A DNA stretch of 64,000 nt from Candidatus Phaeomarinobacter ectocarpi (GTDB taxonomy: Bacteria > Pseudomonadota > Alphaproteobacteria > CGMCC-115125), in contig NZ_HG966617.1 in the NCBI RefSeq assembly GCF_000689395.1, positions 3,351,906 through 3,415,905 on the forward strand, read 5' to 3'. The notes under the pieces were generated by a model. The model made no database searches. It worked only from the letters and a program-made list of their open reading frames with translations, and was not told the DNA's origin. Shown one piece after another: positions 1 through 7,729 of the stretch (positions are counted from its first letter, which is position 1; each line of letters starts with the position of its first letter). The position numbers were made by a program, and so were the translations under genes.

Positions 1-1
1 T

Positions 2-655
2 GCGGGTCTCTTCTCGCGCATCGCAGGCGCTGTGGACATGACCGGCGCCAACATCGTTGACGCCAAGATTTTCACCACGACCGACGGCATGGCGTTGGAT
101 ACCTTCTGGGTCCAGTCAGACAATTCCAAGGTGGTGGATGAAGAGCGCCGGGTGGCGCGTCTGAAAGAGCTGATCGAGAAAAACCTGCGCGGCGAGACGC
201 TGCCCAAGGACACCATCGCCCGCGAGCGCAAGCGCACCCGCCGCCAGCAGGCGTTTGAAATCGAGCCACAGGTCATCATCGACAATACAGCGTCTGAACG
301 CTTCACGCTGATTGAAGTGAACGCGCTGGACCGTCCGGGTATCCTCTATGACCTGACCCGCGCCCTGTTCCACCTGAACCTCACCATCACGTCAGCCCAC
401 ATCGCCACCTACGGCGAGCGCATTGTTGACGTGTTCTATGTGAAGGATGTCACCGGCGGCAAAGTCGTCCAGGACGGCAAGAAGGAAGCGGTCACTTCGG
501 GCCTCATCTCAGCCATCAACTCCCGCCTCAGCCCACAGCCCAAGGACGTGAAAGACCGCGTCAAAAAACGCACCGAACGCCGCGAAGCCGCCCGCGAAAC
601 GGGCAAGAAGGCACGTGCGGCGCGGACGAAGCGGCTCAAGGGGGCGGCGGAGTAA
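2..655 (+). CDS. glnD: GlnD, C-terminal part (PII uridylyltransferase/uridylyl-removing enzyme)
   Basis: Only the last 217 codons are present; the reading frame is open to the left edge, so the 5' part lies outside the window. GlnD modifies and demodifies PII proteins in response to glutamine. The fragment begins in an ACT domain (GLFSRIAGAVDMTGANIVDA) and contains a second ACT domain near residues 100-165 (FTLIEVNALDRPGILYDLTR). These ACT domains are the glutamine-sensing end of the family; the nucleotidyltransferase and HD domains would be upstream. The final ~35 residues form a strongly basic Lys/Arg-rich tail after the last ACT domain, longer than in many homologues. In alphaproteobacteria glnD is commonly followed by murJ, as here. 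Confidence 0.93.
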   Translation, partial: AGLFSRIAGAVDMTGANIVDAKIFTTTDGMALDTFWVQSDNSKVVDEERRVARLKELIEKNLRGETLPKDTIARERKRTRRQQAFEIEPQVIIDNTASERFTLIEVNALDRPGILYDLTRALFHLNLTITSAHIATYGERIVDVFYVKDVTGGKVVQDGKKEAVTSGLISAINSRLSPQPKDVKDRVKKRTERREAARETGKKARAARTKRLKGAAE

Positions 656-813
656 TTCTGCGTTCTAAAAGTGTGTCTTACTGGACTCACCACGTCATGA
701 GTATTTCTCATCACCATGAATTATATTCATATTGTCCTCGACAAAGTCCTGCCCCTGATTCAAGTTCAGAAACTGTGGTGGCCGCTGCCACTCATTGCGT
801 TAGACCTGCAATG

Positions 814-847
814 TGAGCTTCAACTTCAAATTAGAAGTTGAAGCTCA
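814..847 (-). terminator. Perfect 14-bp stem hairpin over the stop codon of the small gene
   Basis: TGAGCTTCAACTTC at 814-827 pairs perfectly with GAAGTTGAAGCTCA at 834-847 around a 6-base loop. The minus-strand small gene ends inside the hairpin: its stop TAA is in the loop and its last codons form one arm. There is no long T-run after it, so it may be a Rho-independent-like terminator, an mRNA 3' end stabiliser or a protein-binding palindrome. The structure is seen directly; the role is inferred. Confidence 0.5.
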
Positions 848-950
848 GTTGTATCGGGCGAGATCGAAAATGCGAGCACACATGCTCCATTCGACCGCAC
901 CTGAACCGGGTGTAAGCGTGGACAAATACGTCCTTCACACGCGATTTCAT
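831..950 (-). CDS. Small basic protein, 39 aa, unknown function
   Basis: ATG at 950 is preceded four bases upstream by a full Shine-Dalgarno AAGGAGG, much stronger than most in this window, and the frame ends at TAA at 831. The product is 39 residues, basic, with pattern TRFRCGRMEHVCSHFRS (two Cys six residues apart, interleaved with two His) and a hydrophobic end QLSFNF. I recognise no family. It lies inside the inverted-repeat-bounded segment, its stop codon sits in a perfect hairpin, and a second hairpin (970-986) precedes the Shine-Dalgarno site. A longer start further upstream in the same frame (near 1055) is possible, but the ribosome site argues for 950. A metal- or nucleic-acid-binding peptide or a mobile-cassette product are guesses. 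Confidence 0.5.
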   Translation of the reverse strand: MKSRVKDVFVHAYTRFRCGRMEHVCSHFRSRPIQLSFNF

Positions 951-969
951 ACAACCTCCTTCGGTTAGG

Positions 970-986
970 GCCAGCCTCAGGCTGGC
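970..986 (-). promoter_or_regulatory. Hairpin in the leader of the 39-aa gene
   Basis: GCCAGCC (970-976) pairs with GGCTGGC (980-986) around a 3-base loop, about 15 bases upstream of the Shine-Dalgarno sequence of the small minus-strand gene. It may influence translation of that gene. Only the pairing is seen; regulation is inference. Confidence 0.35.
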
Positions 987-1185
987 TCTGTTGAGACGCT
1001 CGTCGCCCCGCCGCGAGAGGGCAAAGAACGGCGTTCCGAAGGTGAGTGGCAGCAACCACCGAATCAGATTCTTGGATGCTTGGCATGCCGGATCAAGTGC
1101 ATACCGACATTAATCCACAGCTTTGTGTAAAATCAGGCCGACCGTTGCCTTGTCTTTGCCCGCAAACACCCGCAAGCCTTAGCCC

Positions 1186-2745
1186 ATGAACCTGCTCAAA
1201 TCCTTCGCCACGGTGGGTGGCATGACCATGATGAGCCGGGTGCTTGGCTTTGTGCGCGATATATTGATCGCAGCCGTGCTGGGGACCGGGCCGGTGGCGG
1301 ACGCGTTTTTTGTGGCGTTCAAGTTTCCCAATCTGTTTCGCAGGCTGTTTGCGGAAGGCGCGTTCAACTCGGCCTTTGTGCCGCTGTTTGCCAAACGGCT
1401 GGAAGGCGAGGGGGAAAAGTCGGCGCGGCAGTTTGCCGAAGAAGCCTTTGCGGTCCTGCTGACGGTGCTGATTGTCTTTACCGCCATCGCCCAGCTCGCC
1501 ATGCCGTGGCTGATGTATGGCATCGCCCCGGGCTTTTCTGATACGCCTGACAAGTTCGACATGGCGGTGGTGTTCACCCAGATCGCCTTTCCCTATCTGC
1601 TGTTCATGTCGCTGGTGGCGCTCCTCTCCGGCGTGCTGAACTCCCTTGGCAAGTTCGCCGCCGCCGCCTTTGCGCCGGTGCTGCTCAACATCATTCTTAT
1701 TTCAACGCTGCTGTTTGCGGCGCCCTACTTTGAGAACGCAGGTCTGGCGCTGGTATGGGGCGTGTCGGCGGCAGGCGTCGCGCAGCTGGCCATGCTGGTG
1801 TGGGCCGCCCACCGGGCGGGCTTCATGCCGCGACTGCGGATGCCGAAAATGACACCGGGCGTCAAACGTCTGGTGGTGCTGGGTATTCCCGGGGTCATCG
1901 CCGGAGGTATCGCTCAAATCAATCTGCTGATCGGGACAATCATCGCCTCGCTGCAGGACGGGGCCGTCTCGTGGCTCTATTACGCAGACCGGGTCTATCA
2001 GCTGCCGCTGGGCGTCATCGGCATCGCCATTGGCATCGTGCTGCTGCCGGATCTGGCGCGCCGCCTGCGCGCGGATGACGGTGACGGTGCCATGTGGTCC
2101 CAGAACCGGGCCATGGAATTTTCCATGCTGCTGACGCTTCCTGCCGCAGCCGCGCTGATCGCCATTCCCGGCCCGATCATCGAGACATTGTTTGAGCGCG
2201 GCGCGTTTGACGCAGCCGACACCTTGAAGACGCAGATGGCGCTCGCTGCCTTTGCGGTCGGTCTGCCGGCCTTCGTATTGATAAAAGTGTTTTCGCCTGG
2301 CTTCTTTGCGCGCGAAAACACCGTGACGCCCATGCGCTTTGCCGCGGCGGGCATCGCCGTCAATATCGCGGGCTCGCTGATCCTGTTCTATCAGATCGGC
2401 TTTGTCGGCATCGCCATCGCCACCTCCATGGCGGCGTGGGTCAATGCCGGGCTGTTGTGGTTCCGACTTGCCGCCAATGGTCACTACCAGGCCGATGCGC
2501 GCCTGAAAAAGCGCCTGCCAATGATCCTGATTGCCAGCGCCGCCATGGGCGGATTGCTCTGGGCCACGGCCACCTATGCGGGGCCAACGGCTGCCGACAT
2601 GATGCCCGGCGGCTGGACGGCGGACGCGCTGGGCATTCTGGCGCTGGGTGGCCTCGTGGCAGGCGGCGGGCTCGTTTATGCGCTGCTGTGTCAGATCACC
2701 GGGGCGGCGCGCCTCTCCGACCTGAAGCAGGCCTTGCGGCGCTAG
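1186..2745 (+). CDS. murJ: MurJ, lipid II flippase (MviN family)
   Basis: A 519-residue, very hydrophobic protein, the usual length for MurJ. It moves lipid II across the cytoplasmic membrane during peptidoglycan synthesis. The N-terminus (SFATVGGMTMMSRVLGFVRD) and the following PVADAFFVAFKFPNLFRRLF segment are the family signature, and the segment ending in NRAMEF...LPAAAALIAIPGPIIETLFERGAF is the conserved central loop region. About 14 membrane segments alternate with short loops. The ATG start at 1186 has only a weak ribosome site but matches the family N-terminus exactly. It follows the glnD region and precedes trpS on the same strand. Confidence 0.97.
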   Translation: MNLLKSFATVGGMTMMSRVLGFVRDILIAAVLGTGPVADAFFVAFKFPNLFRRLFAEGAFNSAFVPLFAKRLEGEGEKSARQFAEEAFAVLLTVLIVFTAIAQLAMPWLMYGIAPGFSDTPDKFDMAVVFTQIAFPYLLFMSLVALLSGVLNSLGKFAAAAFAPVLLNIILISTLLFAAPYFENAGLALVWGVSAAGVAQLAMLVWAAHRAGFMPRLRMPKMTPGVKRLVVLGIPGVIAGGIAQINLLIGTIIASLQDGAVSWLYYADRVYQLPLGVIGIAIGIVLLPDLARRLRADDGDGAMWSQNRAMEFSMLLTLPAAAALIAIPGPIIETLFERGAFDAADTLKTQMALAAFAVGLPAFVLIKVFSPGFFARENTVTPMRFAAAGIAVNIAGSLILFYQIGFVGIAIATSMAAWVNAGLLWFRLAANGHYQADARLKKRLPMILIASAAMGGLLWATATYAGPTAADMMPGGWTADALGILALGGLVAGGGLVYALLCQITGAARLSDLKQALRR

Positions 2746-2827
2746 GCTGCGCGCGCCATAAGACGCGCCTCCCCTGCAAAATGGGGCCCGGTGTCCACAT
2801 CCGGGGTTGAAGCAGCAAGGTCAAAAA

Positions 2828-3862
2828 ATGTCTTTCCCAGAACGCGTGTTTTCCGGTGTGCAGCCCACAGGCACACTCACCCTTGGCAACTATCTCGGCG
2901 CGCTCAGCCGCTTTTCTGATTATCAGGACAAGTATGAGTGCCTGTATTGCGTGGTGGACATGCACGCGATCACCATGTGGCAGGACCCCAAGGAGCTGCA
3001 CGCCAACACCCTGGGCGTGACGGCGGCCTATCTCGCCTCCGGCCTCGACCCGGCCAAGAACATCATCTTCAACCAGAGCCAGGTGGCAGCTCACGCTGAA
3101 ATGGCATGGGTGTTCAACTGCGTGACCCGCATCGGCTGGCTGAACCGCATGACCCAGTTCAAGGAGAAGGCCGGCAAGCATCGCGAAAACGCGTCTGCGG
3201 GCCTGTATGTCTATCCAAGCCTCATGGCGGCGGACATTCTCGTCTACAGGGCCACCCACGTGCCCGTGGGCGATGATCAGAAGCAGCACCTTGAGCTGGC
3301 CCGCGACATCGCACAGAAGTTCAATCACGACTACGCGGATACCATCCGTACACAGACGAATGGCGAAGAATTCTTTCCGCAGCCCGAGCCATTGATTGAA
3401 GGCCCGGCCATGCGCGTCATGAGCCTGCGCGACGGCACCAAGAAGATGTCCAAGTCGGACCCGTCCGACAACAGCCGCATCAACATGGATGATGACGCGG
3501 ATACGATTGCGCAGAAGATCCGCAAGGCGAAGACGGACCCGGATGCCCTGCCGTCTCTGGAGGATGGTTTTGAAGGCCGGGCGGAAGCAGAAAACCTGCT
3601 GGGCATCTATGCGGCGCTTGCCAAGGAACCCAAGAACGACGTCGTGACCCGGTTTGCCGGTCAGCAGTTCTCTGAGTTTAAAAAGGAGCTGACCGAGCTG
3701 GCAGTGGAAACACTGGCCCCGGTGTCAAATGAGCTGGTGCGTCTCAAGGGTGACCCGGGTCATCTTGAGAGTGTGCTCAAGGCGGGCTCCGAGCGCGCCG
3801 CGGCCATTGCAGAGCCGATCATGAAGCAAACCAAGGCAATTGTGGGCTTTGTAGGGGCGTAG
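2828..3862 (+). CDS. trpS: Tryptophanyl-tRNA synthetase
   Basis: Cytoplasmic class I aminoacyl-tRNA synthetase that charges tRNA-Trp; 344 residues, normal for the family. The HIGH-equivalent signature appears as [10 protein letters not shown] near residues 16-25 and the KMSKS loop as KMSKS at 206-210. I placed the start at ATG 2828, seven codons inside the longest open frame, because AAGG at 2817-2820 gives proper spacing and VFSGVQPTG at residues 7-15 is where bacterial TrpS sequences begin. It lies 82 bases after murJ. Confidence 0.96.
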   Translation: MSFPERVFSGVQPTGTLTLGNYLGALSRFSDYQDKYECLYCVVDMHAITMWQDPKELHANTLGVTAAYLASGLDPAKNIIFNQSQVAAHAEMAWVFNCVTRIGWLNRMTQFKEKAGKHRENASAGLYVYPSLMAADILVYRATHVPVGDDQKQHLELARDIAQKFNHDYADTIRTQTNGEEFFPQPEPLIEGPAMRVMSLRDGTKKMSKSDPSDNSRINMDDDADTIAQKIRKAKTDPDALPSLEDGFEGRAEAENLLGIYAALAKEPKNDVVTRFAGQQFSEFKKELTELAVETLAPVSNELVRLKGDPGHLESVLKAGSERAAAIAEPIMKQTKAIVGFVGA

Positions 3863-3915
3863 CAAGCGCGCCTCAATCCGCTTACTTGATCCAAATACCG
3901 GCGTTCTTATGTAAA

Positions 3916-3937
3916 AGGAACCCTGATACGGGTTCCT
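3916..3937. repeat. 8-bp stem hairpin downstream of trpS
   Basis: AGGAACCC (3916-3923) and GGGTTCCT (3930-3937) form a perfect stem with a 6-base loop between trpS and the DUF2333 gene. A short A-run lies on the left side, so the terminator-like polarity, if any, is for leftward transcription; no T-run follows in the rightward direction. Confidence 0.35.
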
Positions 3938-3967
3938 GACACCAATCAAAAAGGCCTAGCCACCTAT

Positions 3968-5008
3968 ATGGGCATGCTCGACAAGGCGCGCGACAGCGCA
4001 CAATCCCTGCGCAACAAATGGGCCTATCGCGATACCGGCAGCACGGTGGGGACACCGGCGGGCAAATCAGGCCGGTCCTGGGTGCCCAACATTGAAGGCG
4101 TGTGGCTGCGCCGCTCCGCTATCATCCTGGCGATCCTGCTCATCGTCTATTACCCGCTGGGTGCCTGGTGGACCCACAAGGTTGACGACAACCTCAATTT
4201 TGAAATCCAGACCGAAGTATTGCCCGGTCAAAGCCGCGCGGTGGCCATCACCGCTGACCTGATCGACCGCGAGGTCAATCAGAACAACTGGGTCGCCAAC
4301 AACCCGTTCTTCCTGCCCGCTTCCATCCTCGACAACATGCCCAACTTCCAAAAGGGTGTGATTGCGGCCCTGGCCCGCTTTTCCTTTGAACTGACGGACC
4401 AGCTGGGCCGCACCCGTGGCTCCAGCGAGGCGGATTCAGACCTGCAATCAGCCGCGGGCCTGCTGCAATATCCCGGTGACGTATGGGTGTGGGACCCGAC
4501 CGTCTCCCTCGCCCCGACGGCCACGTCCGAGGCGCAATACCGCCAGGCCATGCGCAAACTGCGCACCTACAATTCCCGTCTGGCCGCAGGCGATGCCACT
4601 TTCCAGAAGCGCGCTGACAATCTGCTCGCCACCCTCGACCGCATTGCGCTCGATATCGGGTCCACATCCGCCGTGCTCGACCGTCACGTGCTGGAGCGCT
4701 CCGGCTTTGCTCTGGATTCGCAGGCGGATGATGTCTTCTATTTCACCAAGGGCCAGGTCTATGGCTACGCCCTGATCCTGCGCGAACTGCGCCGGGATTT
4801 TGACGCCCTCATCGTGGAGCGCGAGCTAGGCGATGCGTGGGACGAACTGACCCTGTCCATGGAGCAGACGGTCGATCTCAACCCCTGGGTCATCATCGAC
4901 GGGGCGCCGGATTCGCAGTTCGTGCCCAGTCACCTGTCGGCCCAGGGCTTTTACCTGCTGCGGGCCCGCACCCAGCTGCGTGAAATCACCAATATTCTCT
5001 TGAAATAG
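3968..5008 (+). CDS. DUF2333 family membrane-anchored protein
   Basis: 346 residues. After a hydrophilic N-terminus of about 48 residues there is a single membrane segment (SAIILAILLIVYYPLGAWW, about 50-68), and the rest is predicted to be periplasmic, with a long helical region and no catalytic motif that I recognise. Sequence and length match the DUF2333 family, which is known mainly from alphaproteobacteria and gammaproteobacteria and has no established biochemical role. Start at ATG 3968 is close to a second ATG two codons on. Its neighbours trpS and a universal stress protein give no clear functional hint. Confidence 0.85.
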   Translation: MGMLDKARDSAQSLRNKWAYRDTGSTVGTPAGKSGRSWVPNIEGVWLRRSAIILAILLIVYYPLGAWWTHKVDDNLNFEIQTEVLPGQSRAVAITADLIDREVNQNNWVANNPFFLPASILDNMPNFQKGVIAALARFSFELTDQLGRTRGSSEADSDLQSAAGLLQYPGDVWVWDPTVSLAPTATSEAQYRQAMRKLRTYNSRLAAGDATFQKRADNLLATLDRIALDIGSTSAVLDRHVLERSGFALDSQADDVFYFTKGQVYGYALILRELRRDFDALIVERELGDAWDELTLSMEQTVDLNPWVIIDGAPDSQFVPSHLSAQGFYLLRARTQLREITNILLK

Positions 5009-5060
5009 TCATTAATCTTGCCGCTTGCGGTGGACCGCCATCCTCGGGCAGCCTTGGGGC

Positions 5061-5594
5061 ATGAACGCAAAGTCAAAAACCGAGTGGTCCGAGCCCATGC
5101 CGGATAACCCGGCGCCCAAGGCGCCGCCTGCCCGTAAACGCAAGTTTCTGGTCATTGCCGACGGCTCTGAGGAAGCAACCAAGGCGTTGCACTTTGCCGC
5201 CCTGCGTGCGGCCCACACCGGCGGTGCCGTCACCCTTCTGGCGGTGCTGAGCCCGGCTGATTTCCAGCACTGGCTGGGCGTTGAAAACATCATGCGCGAA
5301 GAGGCCCGCGCGGAAGCCGAGCATGTGCTGCACAAGCTGGCCGCCCAGGCCTACGACCATTGCGGCGTGCAGGCGGAGTTGATCGTCCGCGAGGGCAAGC
5401 TGCGGGAGCAGATGGCCCAGCTGATATCCGAAGACCCCGATATTGCGGTCATGGTGCTGGGCGCCGGCACCAGCAAGGAAGGCCCCGGCCCGCTGGTCTC
5501 CTCCATCGCAAGCGATGCAGCAGGCGGATTTGGCATCCCGGTGACCATTGTGCCCGGCGATTTGTCGGATGAGCAGATCGACCTGCTGGCTTAG
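5061..5594 (+). CDS. Universal stress protein (UspA family)
   Basis: 177 residues from the chosen start. The Usp fold is seen from KFLVIADGSEEATKALHFAA (first strand and helix) to the C-terminal nucleotide-loop-like segment MVLGAGTSKEGPGPLVSSIA, similar to the G-2x-G-9x-G-S/T ATP-binding pattern of the family. UspA proteins are cytoplasmic and respond to growth arrest and stress. The start is uncertain: a TTG/GTG upstream near 5025, ATG 5061 or ATG 5097 all fit, and none has a strong ribosome site; the extra N-terminus is Pro/Ala/Lys-rich and would be disordered. Confidence 0.85.
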   Translation: MNAKSKTEWSEPMPDNPAPKAPPARKRKFLVIADGSEEATKALHFAALRAAHTGGAVTLLAVLSPADFQHWLGVENIMREEARAEAEHVLHKLAAQAYDHCGVQAELIVREGKLREQMAQLISEDPDIAVMVLGAGTSKEGPGPLVSSIASDAAGGFGIPVTIVPGDLSDEQIDLLA

Positions 5595-5660
5595 CAGCGA
5601 TGCTGCTTGGATCCCCTGATAGTCTCGGGATTACGTACTTTAATGAGTAGAAAAATCCGT

Positions 5661-5741
5661 ATCCCCGGACTTGATCCGGGGTCCACTCTCAATCGCTGTG
5701 CAGTTGATCGCTAGCGAGTAGGCTCCGGATCAAGCCCGGAG
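5661..5741. repeat. Dispersed palindromic repeat, copy 1 (with inverted partner)
   Basis: CCCCGGACTTGATCCGGGG at 5663-5681 is followed by TCCACTCTC and, after a few divergent bases, TGTGCAG. The same arrangement recurs at 32423-32465. An inverted, slightly diverged copy of the palindrome (CTCCGGATCAAGCCCGGAG) sits at 5723-5741, so the pair could fold into a larger hairpin. Short palindromes of this type are scattered in many alphaproteobacterial genomes between genes. Here it lies in the 362-base gap between usp and nfu. Confidence 0.75.
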
Positions 5742-5780
5742 CTGCGGGTCTTGGGAAACCAGACACGACCATTCAACGCC

Positions 5781-5803
5781 ATTGTCCGGTTTAACCGGAC
5801 AAT
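5781..5803. repeat. 10-bp stem hairpin upstream of nfu
   Basis: ATTGTCCGGT (5781-5790) pairs with ACCGGACAAT (5794-5803) around TTA. It lies about 155 bases upstream of the nfu start. It may be a terminator for usp or an operator; no T-run follows. The remaining gap (5804-5956) shows no gene. Confidence 0.4.
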
Positions 5804-5956
5804 CCATGCTGGGCGCACCTAAATCCATGTTTTGCTCATGGTTGAAGATGTGCCCCTTTTGGGCCATCTAAGTGATAACCAACGCCATTAGTCAGGTATT
5901 TGCCGCCGTTTCCTGAAGTTTTCCGGGGATCAGGCGGCCAAGTGGAGTGTCCGCGT

Positions 5957-6514
5957 ATGTTTATCCAGACCGAGTCGACCCCCAATCCCGCCACCATGAA
6001 ATTCCTGCCCGGGCAGGACGTCATGCCGTCCGGCACGGCGGATTTCACCGATGCCGAGGGCGCCAAAGCGTCTCCGCTCGCGGACCGGCTGTTTGCACTG
6101 GGTGACATTGAAGGCGTCTTCTTCGGCAGTGACTTTGTGACCGTCACCAAGGCGGACGCTGTGGAGTGGAACCACATTCGCCCGTCCGTTCTGGGCGCCA
6201 TCATGGATCACTTCACCTCCGGCGCACCGCTGATGGCAGAGGGCGCTGAAAACGCGACCGGTCATGCAGCTCCGGCCGACGACGATGATCCGCTGGTTGT
6301 CCAGATCAAGGACATCCTCGACACCCGCGTCCGCCCGGCTGTGGCCCAGGACGGGGGCGACATCGTCTTCCACGGCTTTGAAGAAGGCGTTGTCTATCTC
6401 AACATGATCGGTGCCTGTGCCGGGTGCCCGGCGTCAACGGCAACCCTCAAAAACGGTGTTGAAAACCTGCTCAAGCACTTCGTGCCGGAAGTCCAGGAAG
6501 TGCGCGCCGTCTAG
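5957..6514 (+). CDS. NifU/Nfu-type Fe-S cluster scaffold protein
   Basis: 185 residues with the two-part layout of the alphaproteobacterial/mitochondrial NFU1 type: an N-terminal Nfu_N domain starting MFIQTESTPNPATMKFLPG, then a C-terminal NifU domain with the cluster-binding CxxC (GACAGCPAST, Cys154 and Cys157). Such proteins carry and deliver 4Fe-4S clusters to target enzymes in the cytoplasm. ATG 5957 was chosen because it begins the conserved domain and has GGAG at 5944-5947; an in-frame upstream extension to 5900 lacks similarity to the family. Confidence 0.94.
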   Translation: MFIQTESTPNPATMKFLPGQDVMPSGTADFTDAEGAKASPLADRLFALGDIEGVFFGSDFVTVTKADAVEWNHIRPSVLGAIMDHFTSGAPLMAEGAENATGHAAPADDDDPLVVQIKDILDTRVRPAVAQDGGDIVFHGFEEGVVYLNMIGACAGCPASTATLKNGVENLLKHFVPEVQEVRAV

Positions 6515-6572
6515 GCCCACTGCGACAACAGACGTCTGGATTGGCCATCTTGAGTGACGTACCACTTCTGCC

Positions 6573-7106
6573 ATGGCAAAGATCAGATATTACATTGCTG
6601 CGAGCGCTGACGGGTTTATCGCCAGCGACGGCGGTGGTGTGGAATGGCTGGATCCGTACACAGACCCGTCCGGATACGGGTACAACGACTTTTATGCCGA
6701 CATCGAAACTCTGGTGATGGGCCGTGCGACCTATGATCAGGTGCAGGACTTCGGCACCTGGCCCTATGACGACAAGCCGACTTACGTGGTGACCCGTCGT
6801 CCGCTGGATAAGGCCGCACCTGCCTGTGTCCAGGCATTGCCGTTGGAGGATCTGGTCAGCACAGTCTCTGCATGGCGCGCCGATGCCGACAAGGGCGACG
6901 TCTGGATCGTCGGCGGCCCTGCCAGCACCGCGCCGCTCATCGCCGCAAATCTCATCGATACCTATGAGTTGTCCATCATGCCGGACCTGCTGGGCTCGGG
7001 CATCAGGCTGTTTGCCGACGGCACGCCGCCTGGTCATCTCAAACTTCTTTCCCACAAGGCCTATGCGGACGGCGTTTTATCGCTAGTTTACGCTCCAGAC
7101 GCCTGA
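6573..7106 (+). CDS. Dihydrofolate reductase family protein (RibD C-terminal-like)
   Basis: 177 residues. The start IRYYIAASADGFIASDGG, the central LVMGRATYDQV and the later DVWIVGGPASTAPLIAANLID are the NADPH-binding and fold-defining motifs of the RibD_C/DHFR-like superfamily. Stand-alone members reduce pteridine-like or flavin-precursor substrates or are of unknown specificity, so the exact reaction cannot be given. It is followed 15 bases later by a nitroreductase gene, probably co-transcribed. Confidence 0.85.
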   Translation: MAKIRYYIAASADGFIASDGGGVEWLDPYTDPSGYGYNDFYADIETLVMGRATYDQVQDFGTWPYDDKPTYVVTRRPLDKAAPACVQALPLEDLVSTVSAWRADADKGDVWIVGGPASTAPLIAANLIDTYELSIMPDLLGSGIRLFADGTPPGHLKLLSHKAYADGVLSLVYAPDA

Positions 7107-7121
7107 GCCGGAGGACACACC

Positions 7122-7715
7122 ATGGCTGCCAAAATTACCAACGCTGCAATTGACCAGATTTTCATGGACGCCCGCACCCACAATTACTGGCTGGACAAGC
7201 CGGTGAGTGAAGAAACCATTGCCGAGCTCTATGCAATGATGCGCATGGGGCCAACGTCAGCCAATTGCTCACCGGCCCGCATCGTGTTCGTGCGGTCGGA
7301 CGAAGCGAAAGCCAAGCTCAAGCCATTGCTGATGGAAGGCAATCAGGAAAAGACCATGGCCGCACCTGTCTGCGCCATCATCGGTCATGACCTTGAGTTC
7401 TACGAAAAAATTCCCGAACTGTTTCCCCACAACCCGGATGCCAAGAGCTGGTTTAACTGGTCCGAGGAATTTGCCGAGCAGACAGCGTTCCGCAATGGCT
7501 CGCTTCAGGGCGCCTACTTCATGATTGCCGCCCGTGCGCTTGGGCTGGATTGCGGCCCCATGTCGGGCTTCGATCAGGACGGCGTCAACGAAGCGTTCTT
7601 TGGCGGCACGACCATCAAATCCAATTTCCTGTGCAATATCGGCTATGGCAACGACGCCAAGCTTGACCCGCGCTCGCCACGTCTTGCCTTTGGCGACGCC
7701 TGCCAGATCGTCTGA
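7122..7715 (+). CDS. Nitroreductase family protein, RutE/malonic semialdehyde reductase-like
   Basis: 197 residues, close to RutE length (about 196). Family features are [16 protein letters not shown] near the start, the FMN-phosphate contact region [17 protein letters not shown], and [11 protein letters not shown] in the C-terminal half, which is characteristic of the RutE/HadB branch. RutE reduces malonic semialdehyde to 3-hydroxypropionate in uracil breakdown; no other rut gene is present here, so the substrate is open. GGAGG at 7111-7115 gives a good ribosome site for ATG 7122. Confidence 0.85.
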   Translation: MAAKITNAAIDQIFMDARTHNYWLDKPVSEETIAELYAMMRMGPTSANCSPARIVFVRSDEAKAKLKPLLMEGNQEKTMAAPVCAIIGHDLEFYEKIPELFPHNPDAKSWFNWSEEFAEQTAFRNGSLQGAYFMIAARALGLDCGPMSGFDQDGVNEAFFGGTTIKSNFLCNIGYGNDAKLDPRSPRLAFGDACQIV

Positions 7716-7729
7716 ATACGGAACACTTA

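Larger units (their letters stand above)
777..1060. repeat. Segment bounded by 18-bp imperfect inverted repeats
   Basis: Positions 777-794 (GGTGGCCGCTGCCACTCA) and 1043-1060 read on the minus strand (GGTGGTTGCTGCCACTCA) match at 16 of 18 bases. A further CTGATTC lies just outside both ends, at 755-761 and, inverted, at 1061-1067, but is separated from the left repeat by 15 extra bases. The 284-bp interior contains one small minus-strand gene with its own ribosome-binding site and a strong hairpin. This looks like a small non-autonomous element or cassette. No transposase gene and no clear target-site duplication is visible, so mobility is inference. Confidence 0.5.

Noticed and set aside
697..816. 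39-codon plus-strand frame starting ATG near 697
   Set aside because: Weak start context and crosses the left inverted repeat; not supported as a gene.
1755..2078. Open frame inside murJ on the same strand
   Set aside because: Frame-shifted shadow of a G+C-rich gene; composition is Arg/Gly-rich with no ribosome site or domain.
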